From the NCBI RefSeq assembly GCF_006125015.1, contig NZ_SZZN01000001.1:3472001-3536000 (forward strand): a stretch of 64,000 nucleotides of DNA. The letters run 5' to 3'. Positions 1 through 8,803 of the stretch are shown here, one piece after another. The DNA comes from Roseovarius arcticus (lineage in GTDB: Bacteria > Pseudomonadota > Alphaproteobacteria > Rhodobacterales > Rhodobacteraceae). Position 1 is the stretch's first letter, and every line of letters starts with the position of its first letter. The translations under genes and the position numbers were made by a program. The notes under the pieces are model-generated. The model saw only the letters and a program-made list of their open reading frames with translations, had not been told where the DNA came from and made no database searches.

Positions 1-1
1 G

Positions 2-169
2 GCAAAGGAGGCGGCGGCGGCGGTCGGCGATGCGCTTACGGATGCAGATCTGACCCTTGAGCGAGGGCATCTGGCGGCGCTGAATTTCTACCGGGCGCGA
101 GCACGGCGCGACGATCAGCTAAGGCGGATCGATCTGACATTCCGCGCCCGCATTCAGGACACGGTTTAA
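2..169 (+). CDS. GTA gp8, DUF3168 tail protein (3' end only)
   Basis: The window opens inside this gene. The last 55 codons are readable in frame 2, ending at the TAA at 167-169. The visible tail, with its run AKEAAAAVGDAL followed by DADLTLERGHL and an Arg-rich LRRIDLTFRARIQD ending, matches the C-terminus of the DUF3168 proteins encoded as gp8 of Rhodobacter-type gene transfer agents. That family is thought to sit at the head-tail interface as a tail terminator. It is followed 24 bases later by the major tail protein, the standard GTA order. The N-terminal half lies outside the window. Confidence 0.8.
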   Translation, partial: AKEAAAAVGDALTDADLTLERGHLAALNFYRARARRDDQLRRIDLTFRARIQDTV

Positions 170-193
170 ACCTTTCAATCGGAGACAAGATAA

Positions 194-607
194 ATGGCAG
201 TTCAAAATGGCAAAGACCTTCTGATCAAGGTCGATCTGACGGGCGACGGCAACTTTGAATCGGTGGCTGGACTGCGCGCGACGCGCATCAGCTTCAACGC
301 CGAAAGCGTGGATGTCACCAGCCTAGAAAGTGCGGGCGGATGGCGAGAGTTATTGGCTGGCGCGGGCGTTAAATCAGCAGCGATTAGCGGGTCGGGCATT
401 TTTCGCGATGCGAATTCAGACGAGCGGACACGGCAGATCTTTTTTGATGGAGAGACGCCCGACTTTCAAGTGGTCATCCCCGATTTTGGCATCATCGAAG
501 GGCCGTTTCAGGTGACATCGATTGAGTACGCTGGGACGCATGATGGCGAGGCGACTTATGAGCTGTCAATGGCCAGCGCGGGCCGCATGATCTTTACGGC
601 GATCTGA
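194..607 (+). CDS. GTA major tail protein (gp9)
   Basis: This 137-residue protein is the subunit that polymerises into the tail tube of the gene transfer agent particle. It opens with MAVQNGKDLLIKVD and carries the segment SVDVTSLESAGGWRELLAGAG, typical of the TP901-1-like phage major tail proteins used by GTAs. Length agrees with the family. The start is supported by GGAGA about 8 bases before the ATG. It lies between gp8 and gp10, and the close spacing (gp10 starts 1 base after its stop) indicates one late operon read rightward. Confidence 0.92.
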   Translation: MAVQNGKDLLIKVDLTGDGNFESVAGLRATRISFNAESVDVTSLESAGGWRELLAGAGVKSAAISGSGIFRDANSDERTRQIFFDGETPDFQVVIPDFGIIEGPFQVTSIEYAGTHDGEATYELSMASAGRMIFTAI

Positions 608-608
608 A

Positions 609-929
609 ATGGCGAACCCATGGACAGGTGAGGTGGCGGTGGTCATCGACGGTGAACGGCGCGTGCTGAAGCTGACTTTGGGCGCGCTGGCGGAGCTGGA
701 GGCAGGGCTGGCGGCGGGTTCGCTGGTGGATCTGGTTGAGCGGTTCGAGGCGGCTGCGTTTTCGACACGCGATGTGCTGGCACTGATTGTCGCCGGATTG
801 CGCGGCGGGGGCTGGCAAGGAACGTCGGCTGATCTGATCGCAGCCGAGATCGAAGGCGGGCCGCTGGCGGCAGCCCGCGCTGCGGCCGAGCTTCTGGCGC
901 GCGCTTTCATGCTGCCTGAGGACCGATGA
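609..929 (+). CDS. GTA gp10 family protein (tail assembly chaperone-like)
   Basis: This 106-residue protein matches the GTA gp10 family: it starts MANPWTGEVAVVIDGERRVLKLTLGAL and continues with a helix-rich body. Family members lie between the major tail gene and the tape measure, the position of tail assembly chaperones in siphophages. The start follows the gp9 stop by a single base. Its TGA overlaps the next gene's ATG (ATGA at 926-929), so gp10.1 is probably translated by re-initiation. The chaperone role is inferred from position; the family identity comes from the sequence. Confidence 0.88.
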   Translation: MANPWTGEVAVVIDGERRVLKLTLGALAELEAGLAAGSLVDLVERFEAAAFSTRDVLALIVAGLRGGGWQGTSADLIAAEIEGGPLAAARAAAELLARAFMLPEDR

Positions 930-1126
930 ACGGATTCGACTGGCCAGGCCTGATGCAAGCGGGCCTGAGAGGCTTGGGACTGAAACCCGCCGAATTCTGG
1001 GCGCTAACGCCGGCGGAGTTGCGGCTGATGCTGGGCGAGGCGCAGGGCGGCGCACCATTGGTGCGGGACCGGTTGGATGCACTGATGCAGGCCTATCCCG
1101 ATATGCGAGGAGAGAGCGATGAGTGA
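926..1126 (+). CDS. GTA gp10.1, small phage tail assembly chaperone
   Basis: This 66-residue protein belongs to the small family found between gp10 and gp11 in Rhodobacter-type GTAs (rcc01693 type). Its core FWALTPAELRLML, with a preceding Gly-Leu-Lys-Pro, is the family signature; phage relatives of this fold act as tail chaperones. It overlaps gp10 by 4 bases and the tape-measure gene by 8 bases, so three genes in a row are translationally coupled. In many tailed phages two such products come from one programmed frameshift; here they are two overlapping ORFs. Confidence 0.85.
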   Translation: MNGFDWPGLMQAGLRGLGLKPAEFWALTPAELRLMLGEAQGGAPLVRDRLDALMQAYPDMRGESDE

Positions 1127-1781
1127 GCAAGAAAACATGGACGCACTGGACGCGCAGATAGAGGCGCTGGACGGATCCCTAGGGGCAGCTACCGAGATGG
1201 CGGCGGCGTTCAACGCGGAGCTAGGCCGCGTCCGCGGCACGTTCGAGAAAACGGGTTACGATGTGGCGACGCTGGACCGTGGAATGAGCCGAGGATTGCG
1301 ACACGCGATCAAAGGCGCCGTCGTGGACGGCGAGAGCCTGTCATCGTCGCTGCGCACGCTAGCGAATTCGATGATTAACACCGCGTTCAATGCGGCAGTA
1401 AAGCCGGTTAGCGATCATGTTGGTGGTCTCTTGGCTAGCGGCGTGGGCAGCTTGGTCGGCGGACTAATGCCTTTTGAGAAAGGTGGAAGCTTTTCCCAAG
1501 GGCGCGTCCAGCCCTTTGCCAGTGGCGGCATCGTCAGCGGGCCTGTGACCTTTCCCATGCGGGGCGGCACCGGCCTTATGGGCGAGGCGGGTCCGGAGGC
1601 AATCATGCCTCTGGCGCGTGGGGCGGATGGCAAGCTGGGTGTGCGCGGCGGTGGCAGCACCGGGAACGTCAGCGTGGTGATGAACATCTCGACGCCCGAT
1701 GCCGAAGGTTTCCGCCGCAGCCAAGGGCAGATCGCGGCGCAGATGAGCCGGGCCTTAGGGCGCGGCCAGCGCAACCGATAA
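1119..1781 (+). CDS. GTA tape measure protein (gp11)
   Basis: This 220-residue tape measure is short, as expected for the small GTA tail. The N-terminal third is helical and rich in Ala, Glu and Asp. The middle (about residues 60-130) holds small and hydrophobic residues, and the C-terminal part carries the Gly-rich segments FASGGIVSGP and GLMGEAGPEAIMPLARG that recur at the ends of phage tape-measure proteins. A GGAGAGAG stretch lies just before the ATG inside the end of gp10.1. Length matches R. capsulatus gp11 closely, so there is no sign of truncation. Confidence 0.9.
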   Translation: MSEQENMDALDAQIEALDGSLGAATEMAAAFNAELGRVRGTFEKTGYDVATLDRGMSRGLRHAIKGAVVDGESLSSSLRTLANSMINTAFNAAVKPVSDHVGGLLASGVGSLVGGLMPFEKGGSFSQGRVQPFASGGIVSGPVTFPMRGGTGLMGEAGPEAIMPLARGADGKLGVRGGGSTGNVSVVMNISTPDAEGFRRSQGQIAAQMSRALGRGQRNR

Positions 1782-1793
1782 GGGAGAAGAATC

Positions 1794-2426
1794 ATGGATT
1801 TTCACGAAGTGAGATTTCCGGCAAACCTGAGCTTTGGCTCGGTCGGCGGACCAGAGCGGCAGACAGATGTGGTGACGCTGGCCAATGGATTCGAAGAGCG
1901 GAACACGCCGTGGCAACATTCGCGCAGGCACTACGATGCGGGCGTGGCCATGCGCGGTCTTGATGATATCGAGGCGCTTATCGCGTTTTTTGAGGCGCGG
2001 CGCGGGCAGATCCACGGCTTTCGCTGGAAGGACTGGTCCGACTACAAATCAGGTGGTGCACTACTGGCCCCTAGCTATGACGATCAGCTGATTGCGTTCG
2101 GTGACGATCTGACACCAACGTTCCAACTGACCAAGAGCTATCGGTCGGGCGAGCATTTTTATGTTCGACCCATTGCCAAGCCCGTTCGCGGGTCCGTGCG
2201 TATTGGTCTGGGCGGGGATGAACAGCAGGAGGGCGTGCACTACGAGTTGGATAGTGTGACGGGGGTGGTCACGTTCAACCACCCGCCAAACGAGGGCGAC
2301 CGCGTGACAGCCGGCTATGAGTTTGATGTTCCGGTGCGGTTCAATACGAACCGGATCATGGTCAGCGTCGCCAGCTTTCAGGCAGGCGAAGTGCCAGACG
2401 TGCCGGTGGTGGAGATACGGATATGA
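1794..2426 (+). CDS. GTA distal tail protein gp12 (DUF2460)
   Basis: This 210-residue protein has the DUF2460 hallmarks: MDFHEVRFPANLSFGSVGG at the start, GGPERQTDVVTLANGFEERN, the stretch HSRRHYDAGVAMRGLDD, and HGFRWKDWSDYKS. In RcGTA this protein forms the distal tail ring that joins the tail tube to the baseplate hub. A GGGAGAAG ribosome-binding site lies 6 bases before the ATG. Its stop overlaps the start of gp13 by 4 bases (ATGA). It is full length with all family blocks present. Confidence 0.93.
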   Translation: MDFHEVRFPANLSFGSVGGPERQTDVVTLANGFEERNTPWQHSRRHYDAGVAMRGLDDIEALIAFFEARRGQIHGFRWKDWSDYKSGGALLAPSYDDQLIAFGDDLTPTFQLTKSYRSGEHFYVRPIAKPVRGSVRIGLGGDEQQEGVHYELDSVTGVVTFNHPPNEGDRVTAGYEFDVPVRFNTNRIMVSVASFQAGEVPDVPVVEIRI

Positions 2427-3310
2427 GCGGGTTGAACGCTGAGCTGCACGCGCATTTGCAGACTGGTATTACCTCGACTTGTCGTGCCTGGGCACTTGAG
2501 CGCAAGGACGGCACCATCATGGGATTTACTGACCATGACGGGCCGTTGACCTTCGATGGGATCAGCTTTCGTGCCGACACGGGGCTCAGCGCATTGGCAA
2601 TTCAGCAAAGCACTGGTCTATCGGTAGACAACACCGAAGCCCTCGGCGCATTGAGCGATGTGTCCATCAGCGAGGAAGACATTGAGGCGGGCCGCTATGA
2701 CGGCGCCGAGATACGCGCGTGGTTGGTGAACTGGCAGGACGTGCGCCAGCGCCATCTACAATTTCGCGGAACGATCGGCGAGTTGCGCCGATCCGGCGGC
2801 GCGTTCGAAGCGGAGCTGCGCGGCCTGACTGAGGCACTGAACAGACCACTGGGGCGGGTTTATCAAAAGCCATGCTCGGCGGTATTGGGCGATGAAGCGT
2901 GCCGGTTTGACGTCGATACCCTCGGCTATTCCAAAGAGCTGACAGCGGTTGAAATCATGGAACGGCGCGCCTTTCGCTTTGCAGAGTTTGGCGGGTTCGA
3001 CACCGGCTGGTTTCAGCATGGGCGGCTGAAAGTGATTAGCGGTGCAGCCCTCGGTCTAAGCGGGCTATTGAAGCGCGATTACATAGATGGCTCGAAACGC
3101 GTCATCGAACTGTGGCATCCACTGCGCGCCGATGTGCGCATAGAGGACCTGCTGCGGTTGGAGTCTGGATGCGACAAAAGAGCCGAGACTTGCCGCCTGA
3201 AGTTTCAGAATTTCTATAACTTTCAGGGATTTCCAGACATTCCGGGAGACGATTGGTCGATCACCGATCCGTCCCGCTCAAGCGGTCTCGACGGGGGGAG
3301 CAGACGATGA
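2423..3310 (+). CDS. GTA baseplate hub protein gp13 (DUF2163)
   Basis: This 295-residue protein matches the DUF2163 / phage conserved hypothetical BR0599 type. The N-terminal domain contains CRAWALERKDGTIMGFTDHD, and the C-terminal domain has the Cys-rich segment SGCDKRAETCRLKFQN followed by NFQGFPDIPGDD. In RcGTA it forms part of the baseplate hub; the Cys residues in this family can hold an Fe-S cluster or disulphides. The gene overlaps gp12 and gp14 by 4 bases each, continuing the chain of translational coupling. Confidence 0.92.
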   Translation: MSGLNAELHAHLQTGITSTCRAWALERKDGTIMGFTDHDGPLTFDGISFRADTGLSALAIQQSTGLSVDNTEALGALSDVSISEEDIEAGRYDGAEIRAWLVNWQDVRQRHLQFRGTIGELRRSGGAFEAELRGLTEALNRPLGRVYQKPCSAVLGDEACRFDVDTLGYSKELTAVEIMERRAFRFAEFGGFDTGWFQHGRLKVISGAALGLSGLLKRDYIDGSKRVIELWHPLRADVRIEDLLRLESGCDKRAETCRLKFQNFYNFQGFPDIPGDDWSITDPSRSSGLDGGSRR

Positions 3311-3756
3311 TCGGGAGCAATCATGAGCGCTTCGCTATAGCCGCGCGCGGCTGGATCGGTACGCCATATCTACATCAGGCATCGTGCAAGGGGGCCGGGG
3401 CCGATTGTCTGGGCCTTCTTCGGGGTGTCTGGCGCGAAGTACTGGGGAGCGAGCCGGAAGTGCCGCCCGCCTATTCGATGGACTGGTCTGAGCCTGCACG
3501 CATTGAAGCGCTGTGGCAGGCGGCGTCGCGACATTTGATACCCAAGAAATTATCCTCTGACGCGCCCGGCGACGTTCTGCTGTTTCGGATGCGCGACGGT
3601 GCGGTCGCAAAGCATCTGGGCATTGCTGCGCGCATAGGCGCGGATGCGTCGTTTATTCATGCCTATTCAGGTCACGCTGTGGTCGAAAGCCCGCTGAGCC
3701 TGCCTTGGCGGCGCCGGATCGTCGCGCGTTTCACCTTTCCTGAGGAGTTGATCTGA
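3307..3756 (+). CDS. GTA NlpC/P60 family peptidase (gp14)
   Basis: This 149-residue cysteine peptidase of the NlpC/P60 type is predicted to cut peptidoglycan during DNA delivery. The catalytic Cys34 sits in GADCLGLL and His103 in AKHLGI, with His118 a candidate third residue. I chose the ATG at 3307, not the upstream TTG at 3253, because 3307 follows a strong GGGGGAG site and overlaps the gp13 stop as ATGA; the upstream extension reads as an out-of-frame piece of gp13. The gene ends with TGATG, sharing one base with the gp15 start. Confidence 0.92.
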   Translation: MIGSNHERFAIAARGWIGTPYLHQASCKGAGADCLGLLRGVWREVLGSEPEVPPAYSMDWSEPARIEALWQAASRHLIPKKLSSDAPGDVLLFRMRDGAVAKHLGIAARIGADASFIHAYSGHAVVESPLSLPWRRRIVARFTFPEELI

Positions 3757-6700
3757 TGGCAACAATTCTACTTTCCGCCGCTGGTGCGGCCATTGGCGGG
3801 TCTGTCGGCGGCACAGTTCTTGGCTTGTCTATGGCCGCTGTCGGGCGCTTTGCCGGAGGTGTCATCGGGCGCTCAATCGATCAACGGCTGATGGGCCAAG
3901 GCTCGGACGTGGTAGAATCTGGGCGTGCAAGCCGTCTTCGACTGACCGGATCGGGTGAAGGTGATGCCATCGCGCAGATCTATGGGCGGATGCGCGTGGC
4001 GGGCCAGATAATATGGGCAACCGAATTTCGCGAAGACATCACAGTAACCAGCAGCAGCGGCGGCGGGAAGGGAGCGCCAAGCGGGCCAAAAGTGCGTGAG
4101 TTCAGCTATTCCGTCAGCGTCGCACTGGCATTGTGCGAGGGCGAAATTAGCAATGTGGGCCGTATCTGGGCCGATGGCAGCGAAATTGCGCGTAACGGCC
4201 TGACAATGCGCATCTATCCGGGCACCCGCGATCAGCTACCCGATCCGCGAATTGAAGCGGTTGAGGGCGCGGGAACTGTTCCGGCCTATCGTGGAACCGC
4301 CTATGTGGTAATCGAAGATTTGGATCTGGGCCCGTATGGCAACCGCGTGCCACAGTTTACATTCGAAGTGATGCGTCCGTCGCAGAGCGATGAGGACGGC
4401 AGCGATCTGGATCCTACGCGTGGTGTTCGTGCGGTAGCGCTGCTGCCGGGCAGCGGCGAGTACGTACTGGCCACAACACCTGTAACGCTTAACTATGGAG
4501 CGGGTGCATCGGCGCTTGCCAACGTGAACACGCCATCTGGCAAGTCCGATTTTGCCACTTCGTTAGACGCGTTGTCTGGTGAGTTGCCGGGTTGCGGCAG
4601 CACATCTCTGGTGGTCAGCTGGTTCGGCGACGATCTGCGGTGCGGAACGTGCAGCCTTCGGCCCAAGGTCGAGCAAAAGCAGTTTGAGGCGCGGAATATG
4701 CCGTGGACTGTCGCCGGACTTAACCGACAGAGCGCACGATCCGTGCCGCAAACCGCAAGCGGCAACCCCATCTATGGCGGAACACCGACCGATGCGTCTG
4801 TGATTGAGGCAATTAACGCGCTCAAGAGTGCAGGCCAAGACGTGATGTTCTACCCGTTTATCCTGATGGATCAGGTAGAGGGTAACACCCTGCCCGATCC
4901 CTATAGTGACGCCGAGAACCAGCCAGCCCTTCCGTGGCGCGGACGCATTACTCTGAATCAGGCGCCAGGCAGGATTGGCAGCGCCGACGGATCGGGCGCA
5001 GCAAATGCGGAGGTCGCTGCGTTCTTTGGCACGGCCAAGGCCAGCGATTTTACGTTGGGTTACGAGGAACCGGAGGTCGAAGCGCCGATTAGCGGCGCGC
5101 GCAGGAACGAATATTTTGATTTGCTAAAGCTAGTTCCGCCCGAGCCCCGCAGCCCAATCACCTACCACGGGCCCGATGAGTGGGGCTATCGGCGATTTAT
5201 CCTTCACAATGCCGCGCTATGCGCTGTTGCGGGCGGCGTAGAGAGTTTCTGCATCGGATCGGAAATGCGTGGGCTGACGCAAATTCGGGGTGCAGGGGGC
5301 TTTCCCGCTGTTGCTGCGCTGATCGATCTGGCCGCGGAAGTGCGCGCTCTACTGGGGTCGGAGGTTAAGATCGGGTACGCTGCCGATTGGTCAGAATATT
5401 TCGGTTATCAGCCCCAGGACGGCACCGGTGATCGTTATTTTCACCTTGATCCTCTATGGGCGGACACCAATATCGACTTCATCGGAATCGATAACTATAT
5501 GCCCGTGTCAGATTGGCGTGATGGGCAGGATCATTCGGATTCCGAGTGGGGATCGATTTATAATCTTGAGTATCTCAAGTCTAACATTGAGGGCGGGGAG
5601 GGCTATGATTGGTTCTATCATTCGCCGGAGGCAACAGAGGCGCAGATCCGTACGCCGATCACGGACGACGCTTATGGTGAGCCTTGGGTTTGGCGATACA
5701 AAGATATCAGAGGATGGTGGGCAAACTTGCATCACGATCGAGTGGACGGCGTGCGTGCCTCGCAGCCCAGTGCGTGGGTTCCTCAATCGAAGCCGATCAG
5801 GTTCACCGAGATGGGCTGCGCTGCGATCGACAAGGGCACAAACCAACCGAACAAGTTCGTTGATCCAAAATCTTCCGAATCCTCATTGCCAAAGTTTTCT
5901 GATGGACGGCGCGATGATCTGATCCAGCGACAGTACCTACGCGCGATGCGCGATTACTGGACTAATCCGGCGCATAATCCAGTCTCGAACGAATATGGCA
6001 CGCCGATGATTGATATGGAACGCGCTTATGTCTGGGCTTGGGACGCGAGGCCGTTTCCATTCTTTCCAAACAATCGCACTTTATGGGATGACGGTTCAAA
6101 TTATGCGCGTGGACACTGGCTTAACGGGCGCACATCTGCACGGTCTCTTGCATCCGTAGTACATGAGATTACGGCCCGCGCGGGTCTGCGGCATATCGAT
6201 ACGTCACAACTGTTCGGCTATATCAGCGGATATTCTGTTGAGCAGGTGGGCGAGGCGCGGTCAGCGCTTCAACCGCTGATGTTGCGCTATGGGTTTGATG
6301 CGATCGAGCGAGATGGCATGCTAATTTTTCGAATGCGCGACGGTCTGGTGGATGGACAGATAGGAATGAATCATCTGGTGCGTGATGTTGAAAGCGGCAC
6401 ACGGCTAGAGGAGACCCGTGGCGGAGCGGGGGAGATCGCCGGGCGTGTGCGCTTGCGATTTATTGAGGCAGATGGCGATTTCGACGTCATCTCGGAGGAA
6501 GCGGTGCTGCCCGATGACACGACGCACGCCGTGTCAACATCGGAGGTCCCGCTAGCTATGACGCGGTCCGAAGGTCGCGCCGTGACTGAGCGATGGCTGT
6601 CAGAGGCGCGCGTGTCTATCGATTCGGTGCGCCTGACCCTTCCGCCCTCGCAACTAGCTCTTGGAGCGGGGGACGTGATCGGACTGAACGAGGCTGGCGG

Positions 6701-7775
6701 CAAAGGGTTGTTTCGGATTGACCGGGTAGAGCAGATGGGCAATGCCCAGCGCATTGACGGTGTTCGCATAGAGCCTGAGAGTTATCGCCCTATAGACATT
6801 ACTGAAACGCCGCCAAGTGTACGTCCCTTCGTGCCGCCGGTGCCAGTGATGCCACTGTTCTTAGACCTGCCTCTTATGACAGGCGAGGAAGTTCCGCATG
6901 CGCCGCATCTTGCGGTGACGGCTCAGCCTTGGCCGGGATCGGTCGCGCTCTATACGTCGCCGACTGACGCGAATTATAAAGTAAACCAATTAATCGAAGC
7001 GCGTTCGACTATTGGCATTCTGGAGACATCTTTGATGCCTGTATGCGCAGGAACGGTTGACCGGGGCGATGGCCTGACTGTTCGGATGCTGACCGGACGG
7101 ATGGAGAGTGTGAGCAGCGATGCATTACTCTCAGGTGCGAACCTGTGTCCGGTCGGCGATGGCACCCCAGATGGGTGGGAAATGCTGCAGTTTCGCGACG
7201 CAGTGCTGGTGGACAAGGACACATATATACTCAGCCACCGTTTGCGAGGTCAGCTAGGCACAGAGACGGCAGGCGCAAACGGCTGGCCGGAGGGCAGTTA
7301 TCTAGTAATGATGGACGGTATTCCGCGCCAGATTGCCCTGCAAAATGCTTTGCGCCGCAGAACGCAACACTACCGAATTGGCCCGGCAGGGCGCGCAGTC
7401 GATGATCCGTCTTATCAGCATACGGTCATAGCATTCGAGGGGATTGGACTTCGACCATATAGCCCTGTCCATCTACGCGCGGCGCTTGCAGTCGATGGAA
7501 GTACTGACATCCGATGGATTCGCCGCACCCGTATAGACGGTGACCACTGGGACACTCCCGAGGTGCCATTGGGCGAAGAGACCGAGAGCTATTTGCTGCG
7601 GATTGTTCGGAATACTAGTGTACTGCGCGAGGTCACGCTGACTCAGCCTGATTGGAGATATGATGCCAACCTGAAAGCTGAGGATGGGACAACGATGCCC
7701 TTCGAAGTGCACGTGGCGCAGATTTCGGCAAAGTTCGGGCCAGGTGTGTTCGCTAAGATAACTGTTGTCGATTAG
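3756..7775 (+). CDS. GTA megatron / host-specificity tail protein (gp15)
   Basis: This 1339-residue protein is the largest of the GTA and forms the baseplate tip. A Gly/Ala-rich hydrophobic N-terminus (residues 1-40) precedes a TIM-barrel-like domain (roughly 430-750, with YAADWSEYFGYQP, IDFIGIDNYMPVSDWRD and KPIRFTEMGCAAIDKG). A phage tail hub domain follows (about 800-1000, with GEIAGRVRLRFIEADGDF), then a C-terminal domain containing YILSHRLRGQLGTE. Known gp15 proteins are near 1300 residues, so it is full length. It ends the cluster and is followed by a stem-loop at 7801-7824. Confidence 0.93.
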   Translation: MATILLSAAGAAIGGSVGGTVLGLSMAAVGRFAGGVIGRSIDQRLMGQGSDVVESGRASRLRLTGSGEGDAIAQIYGRMRVAGQIIWATEFREDITVTSSSGGGKGAPSGPKVREFSYSVSVALALCEGEISNVGRIWADGSEIARNGLTMRIYPGTRDQLPDPRIEAVEGAGTVPAYRGTAYVVIEDLDLGPYGNRVPQFTFEVMRPSQSDEDGSDLDPTRGVRAVALLPGSGEYVLATTPVTLNYGAGASALANVNTPSGKSDFATSLDALSGELPGCGSTSLVVSWFGDDLRCGTCSLRPKVEQKQFEARNMPWTVAGLNRQSARSVPQTASGNPIYGGTPTDASVIEAINALKSAGQDVMFYPFILMDQVEGNTLPDPYSDAENQPALPWRGRITLNQAPGRIGSADGSGAANAEVAAFFGTAKASDFTLGYEEPEVEAPISGARRNEYFDLLKLVPPEPRSPITYHGPDEWGYRRFILHNAALCAVAGGVESFCIGSEMRGLTQIRGAGGFPAVAALIDLAAEVRALLGSEVKIGYAADWSEYFGYQPQDGTGDRYFHLDPLWADTNIDFIGIDNYMPVSDWRDGQDHSDSEWGSIYNLEYLKSNIEGGEGYDWFYHSPEATEAQIRTPITDDAYGEPWVWRYKDIRGWWANLHHDRVDGVRASQPSAWVPQSKPIRFTEMGCAAIDKGTNQPNKFVDPKSSESSLPKFSDGRRDDLIQRQYLRAMRDYWTNPAHNPVSNEYGTPMIDMERAYVWAWDARPFPFFPNNRTLWDDGSNYARGHWLNGRTSARSLASVVHEITARAGLRHIDTSQLFGYISGYSVEQVGEARSALQPLMLRYGFDAIERDGMLIFRMRDGLVDGQIGMNHLVRDVESGTRLEETRGGAGEIAGRVRLRFIEADGDFDVISEEAVLPDDTTHAVSTSEVPLAMTRSEGRAVTERWLSEARVSIDSVRLTLPPSQLALGAGDVIGLNEAGGKGLFRIDRVEQMGNAQRIDGVRIEPESYRPIDITETPPSVRPFVPPVPVMPLFLDLPLMTGEEVPHAPHLAVTAQPWPGSVALYTSPTDANYKVNQLIEARSTIGILETSLMPVCAGTVDRGDGLTVRMLTGRMESVSSDALLSGANLCPVGDGTPDGWEMLQFRDAVLVDKDTYILSHRLRGQLGTETAGANGWPEGSYLVMMDGIPRQIALQNALRRRTQHYRIGPAGRAVDDPSYQHTVIAFEGIGLRPYSPVHLRAALAVDGSTDIRWIRRTRIDGDHWDTPEVPLGEETESYLLRIVRNTSVLREVTLTQPDWRYDANLKAEDGTTMPFEVHVAQISAKFGPGVFAKITVVD

Positions 7776-7800
7776 CCTCTGGGCGCGAAATAGCCTTCAC

Positions 7801-7824
7801 GCGGTTGGGTTATTGCCCAACCGC
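7801..7824 (+). terminator. Stem-loop after the GTA cluster
   Basis: A perfect 9-base inverted repeat (GCGGTTGGG, loop TTATTG, CCCAACCGC) starts 25 bases after the gp15 stop. It lacks a following T-run, so it could be a weak terminator or an mRNA 3'-end stabiliser. The next gene, cysE, is on the same strand and has its own upstream region. Confidence 0.5.
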
Positions 7825-7871
7825 GCTGGCGGTGCTCCTTGCTTATTATATCCTGCATCGAATTGGCGTCC

Positions 7872-7888
7872 GTGATGACGTTCATCAC
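7872..7888. promoter_or_regulatory. Palindrome upstream of cysE, possible operator
   Basis: A perfect inverted repeat with 7-base arms, GTGATGA-CGT-TCATCAC, is centred about 72 bases before the cysE start. TTGCAT (7893-7898) and the AT-rich TGATATATTA (7918-7927) lie just downstream and could be promoter elements, although the spacing is not ideal. The symmetry suggests a dimeric repressor or activator site. I cannot assign it to a known regulator. Confidence 0.4.
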
Positions 7889-7951
7889 GGCATTGCATTT
7901 TGCCAATCGCCCACATGTGATATATTAGGGCGACGAAACAGGAGCCTCGCT

Positions 7952-8758
7952 ATGAAAAAATCACATGCACATCTATCCGAGTGCGATCCGGTCTGGCATC
8001 AGGTGACGTTAGAGGCCCAAGAAGCTATCAATGATGAGCCGTTGATGGGGGGGCTCATTCATTCCAGCGTCCTGCATCACAAAACACTGGAATCGGCATT
8101 GGCCTATCGAACTTCGATGAAACTGGCGTCGAATGAGATGCCGGAGCAGATTTTGCGAGAAATCTGCGACTGGGCCTATCGTTGCGATCCTAGCATTGGC
8201 ATCGCGGCGCGGGCCGATATTGTTGCTGTCTATGATCGCGATCCGGCCTGCGATCGGTACATTCTGCCACTCTTATTCTTTAAAGGGTTTCAGGCGGTTC
8301 AGGCCTATCGTATCGCACATTGGCTGTGGGGCGAAGGCCGGCGCGACATGGCGCGGTTTTTCCAGATGCGCGTCTCAGAGGTTTTTGGCGTCGATATTCA
8401 TCCCGCTGCCAAGATTGGCAAGGGGATCATGATTGATCATGCCCATAGCATCGTCATTGGCGAGACTGCGGTGGTTGGCGATAACGTTTCTATGCTTCAC
8501 TCCGTCACGCTAGGCGGCACCGGCAAAGAAGAAGAGGATCGTCACCCCAAAATCGCCGACGGAGTGCTGATCGGCGCTGGTGCCAAAGTACTAGGCAACA
8601 TCAAGGTTGGACGGTGCAGCCGCATTGCTGCTGGCTCGGTCGTGCTGGAAGAGGTGCCGCCATGCAAAACCGTGGCCGGCGTTCCGGCCCGTATCGTGGG
8701 CGAAGCTGGCTGCGATCAGCCATCGGTGCGGATGGATCAGTTGCTGGGTGTGCGGTAG
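7952..8758 (+). CDS. cysE: Serine O-acetyltransferase
   Basis: This 268-residue enzyme acetylates L-serine with acetyl-CoA, the first step of cysteine synthesis in the cytoplasm. The N-terminal helical domain (about 1-140) contains DPSIGIAARADIVAVYDRDPACD. A left-handed beta-helix of hexapeptide repeats follows, including IGKGIMIDHAHSIVIGE, HSVTLGGTGKE and VPARIVG. I chose the ATG at 7952, which has AGGAG 8 bases upstream and gives the usual family start. The longer reading from a TTG at 7805 would run through the stem-loop and palindrome. The gene is followed by a strong terminator. Confidence 0.96.
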   Translation: MKKSHAHLSECDPVWHQVTLEAQEAINDEPLMGGLIHSSVLHHKTLESALAYRTSMKLASNEMPEQILREICDWAYRCDPSIGIAARADIVAVYDRDPACDRYILPLLFFKGFQAVQAYRIAHWLWGEGRRDMARFFQMRVSEVFGVDIHPAAKIGKGIMIDHAHSIVIGETAVVGDNVSMLHSVTLGGTGKEEEDRHPKIADGVLIGAGAKVLGNIKVGRCSRIAAGSVVLEEVPPCKTVAGVPARIVGEAGCDQPSVRMDQLLGVR

Positions 8759-8803
8759 TAGCAGGCGCTGTGGGAAGCATTGAGAGATTTTGTTTATTGG
8801 ATG

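Noticed and set aside
1..7775. Prophage instead of gene transfer agent
   Set aside because: No integrase, attachment sites, repressor or lysis genes in view, and the gene order and families are those of Rhodobacter GTAs; the left part is outside the window.
7805..7951. N-terminal extension of CysE from a TTG start
   Set aside because: It would translate through the stem-loop and palindrome, and the ATG at 7952 has a good ribosome-binding site and the usual family length.
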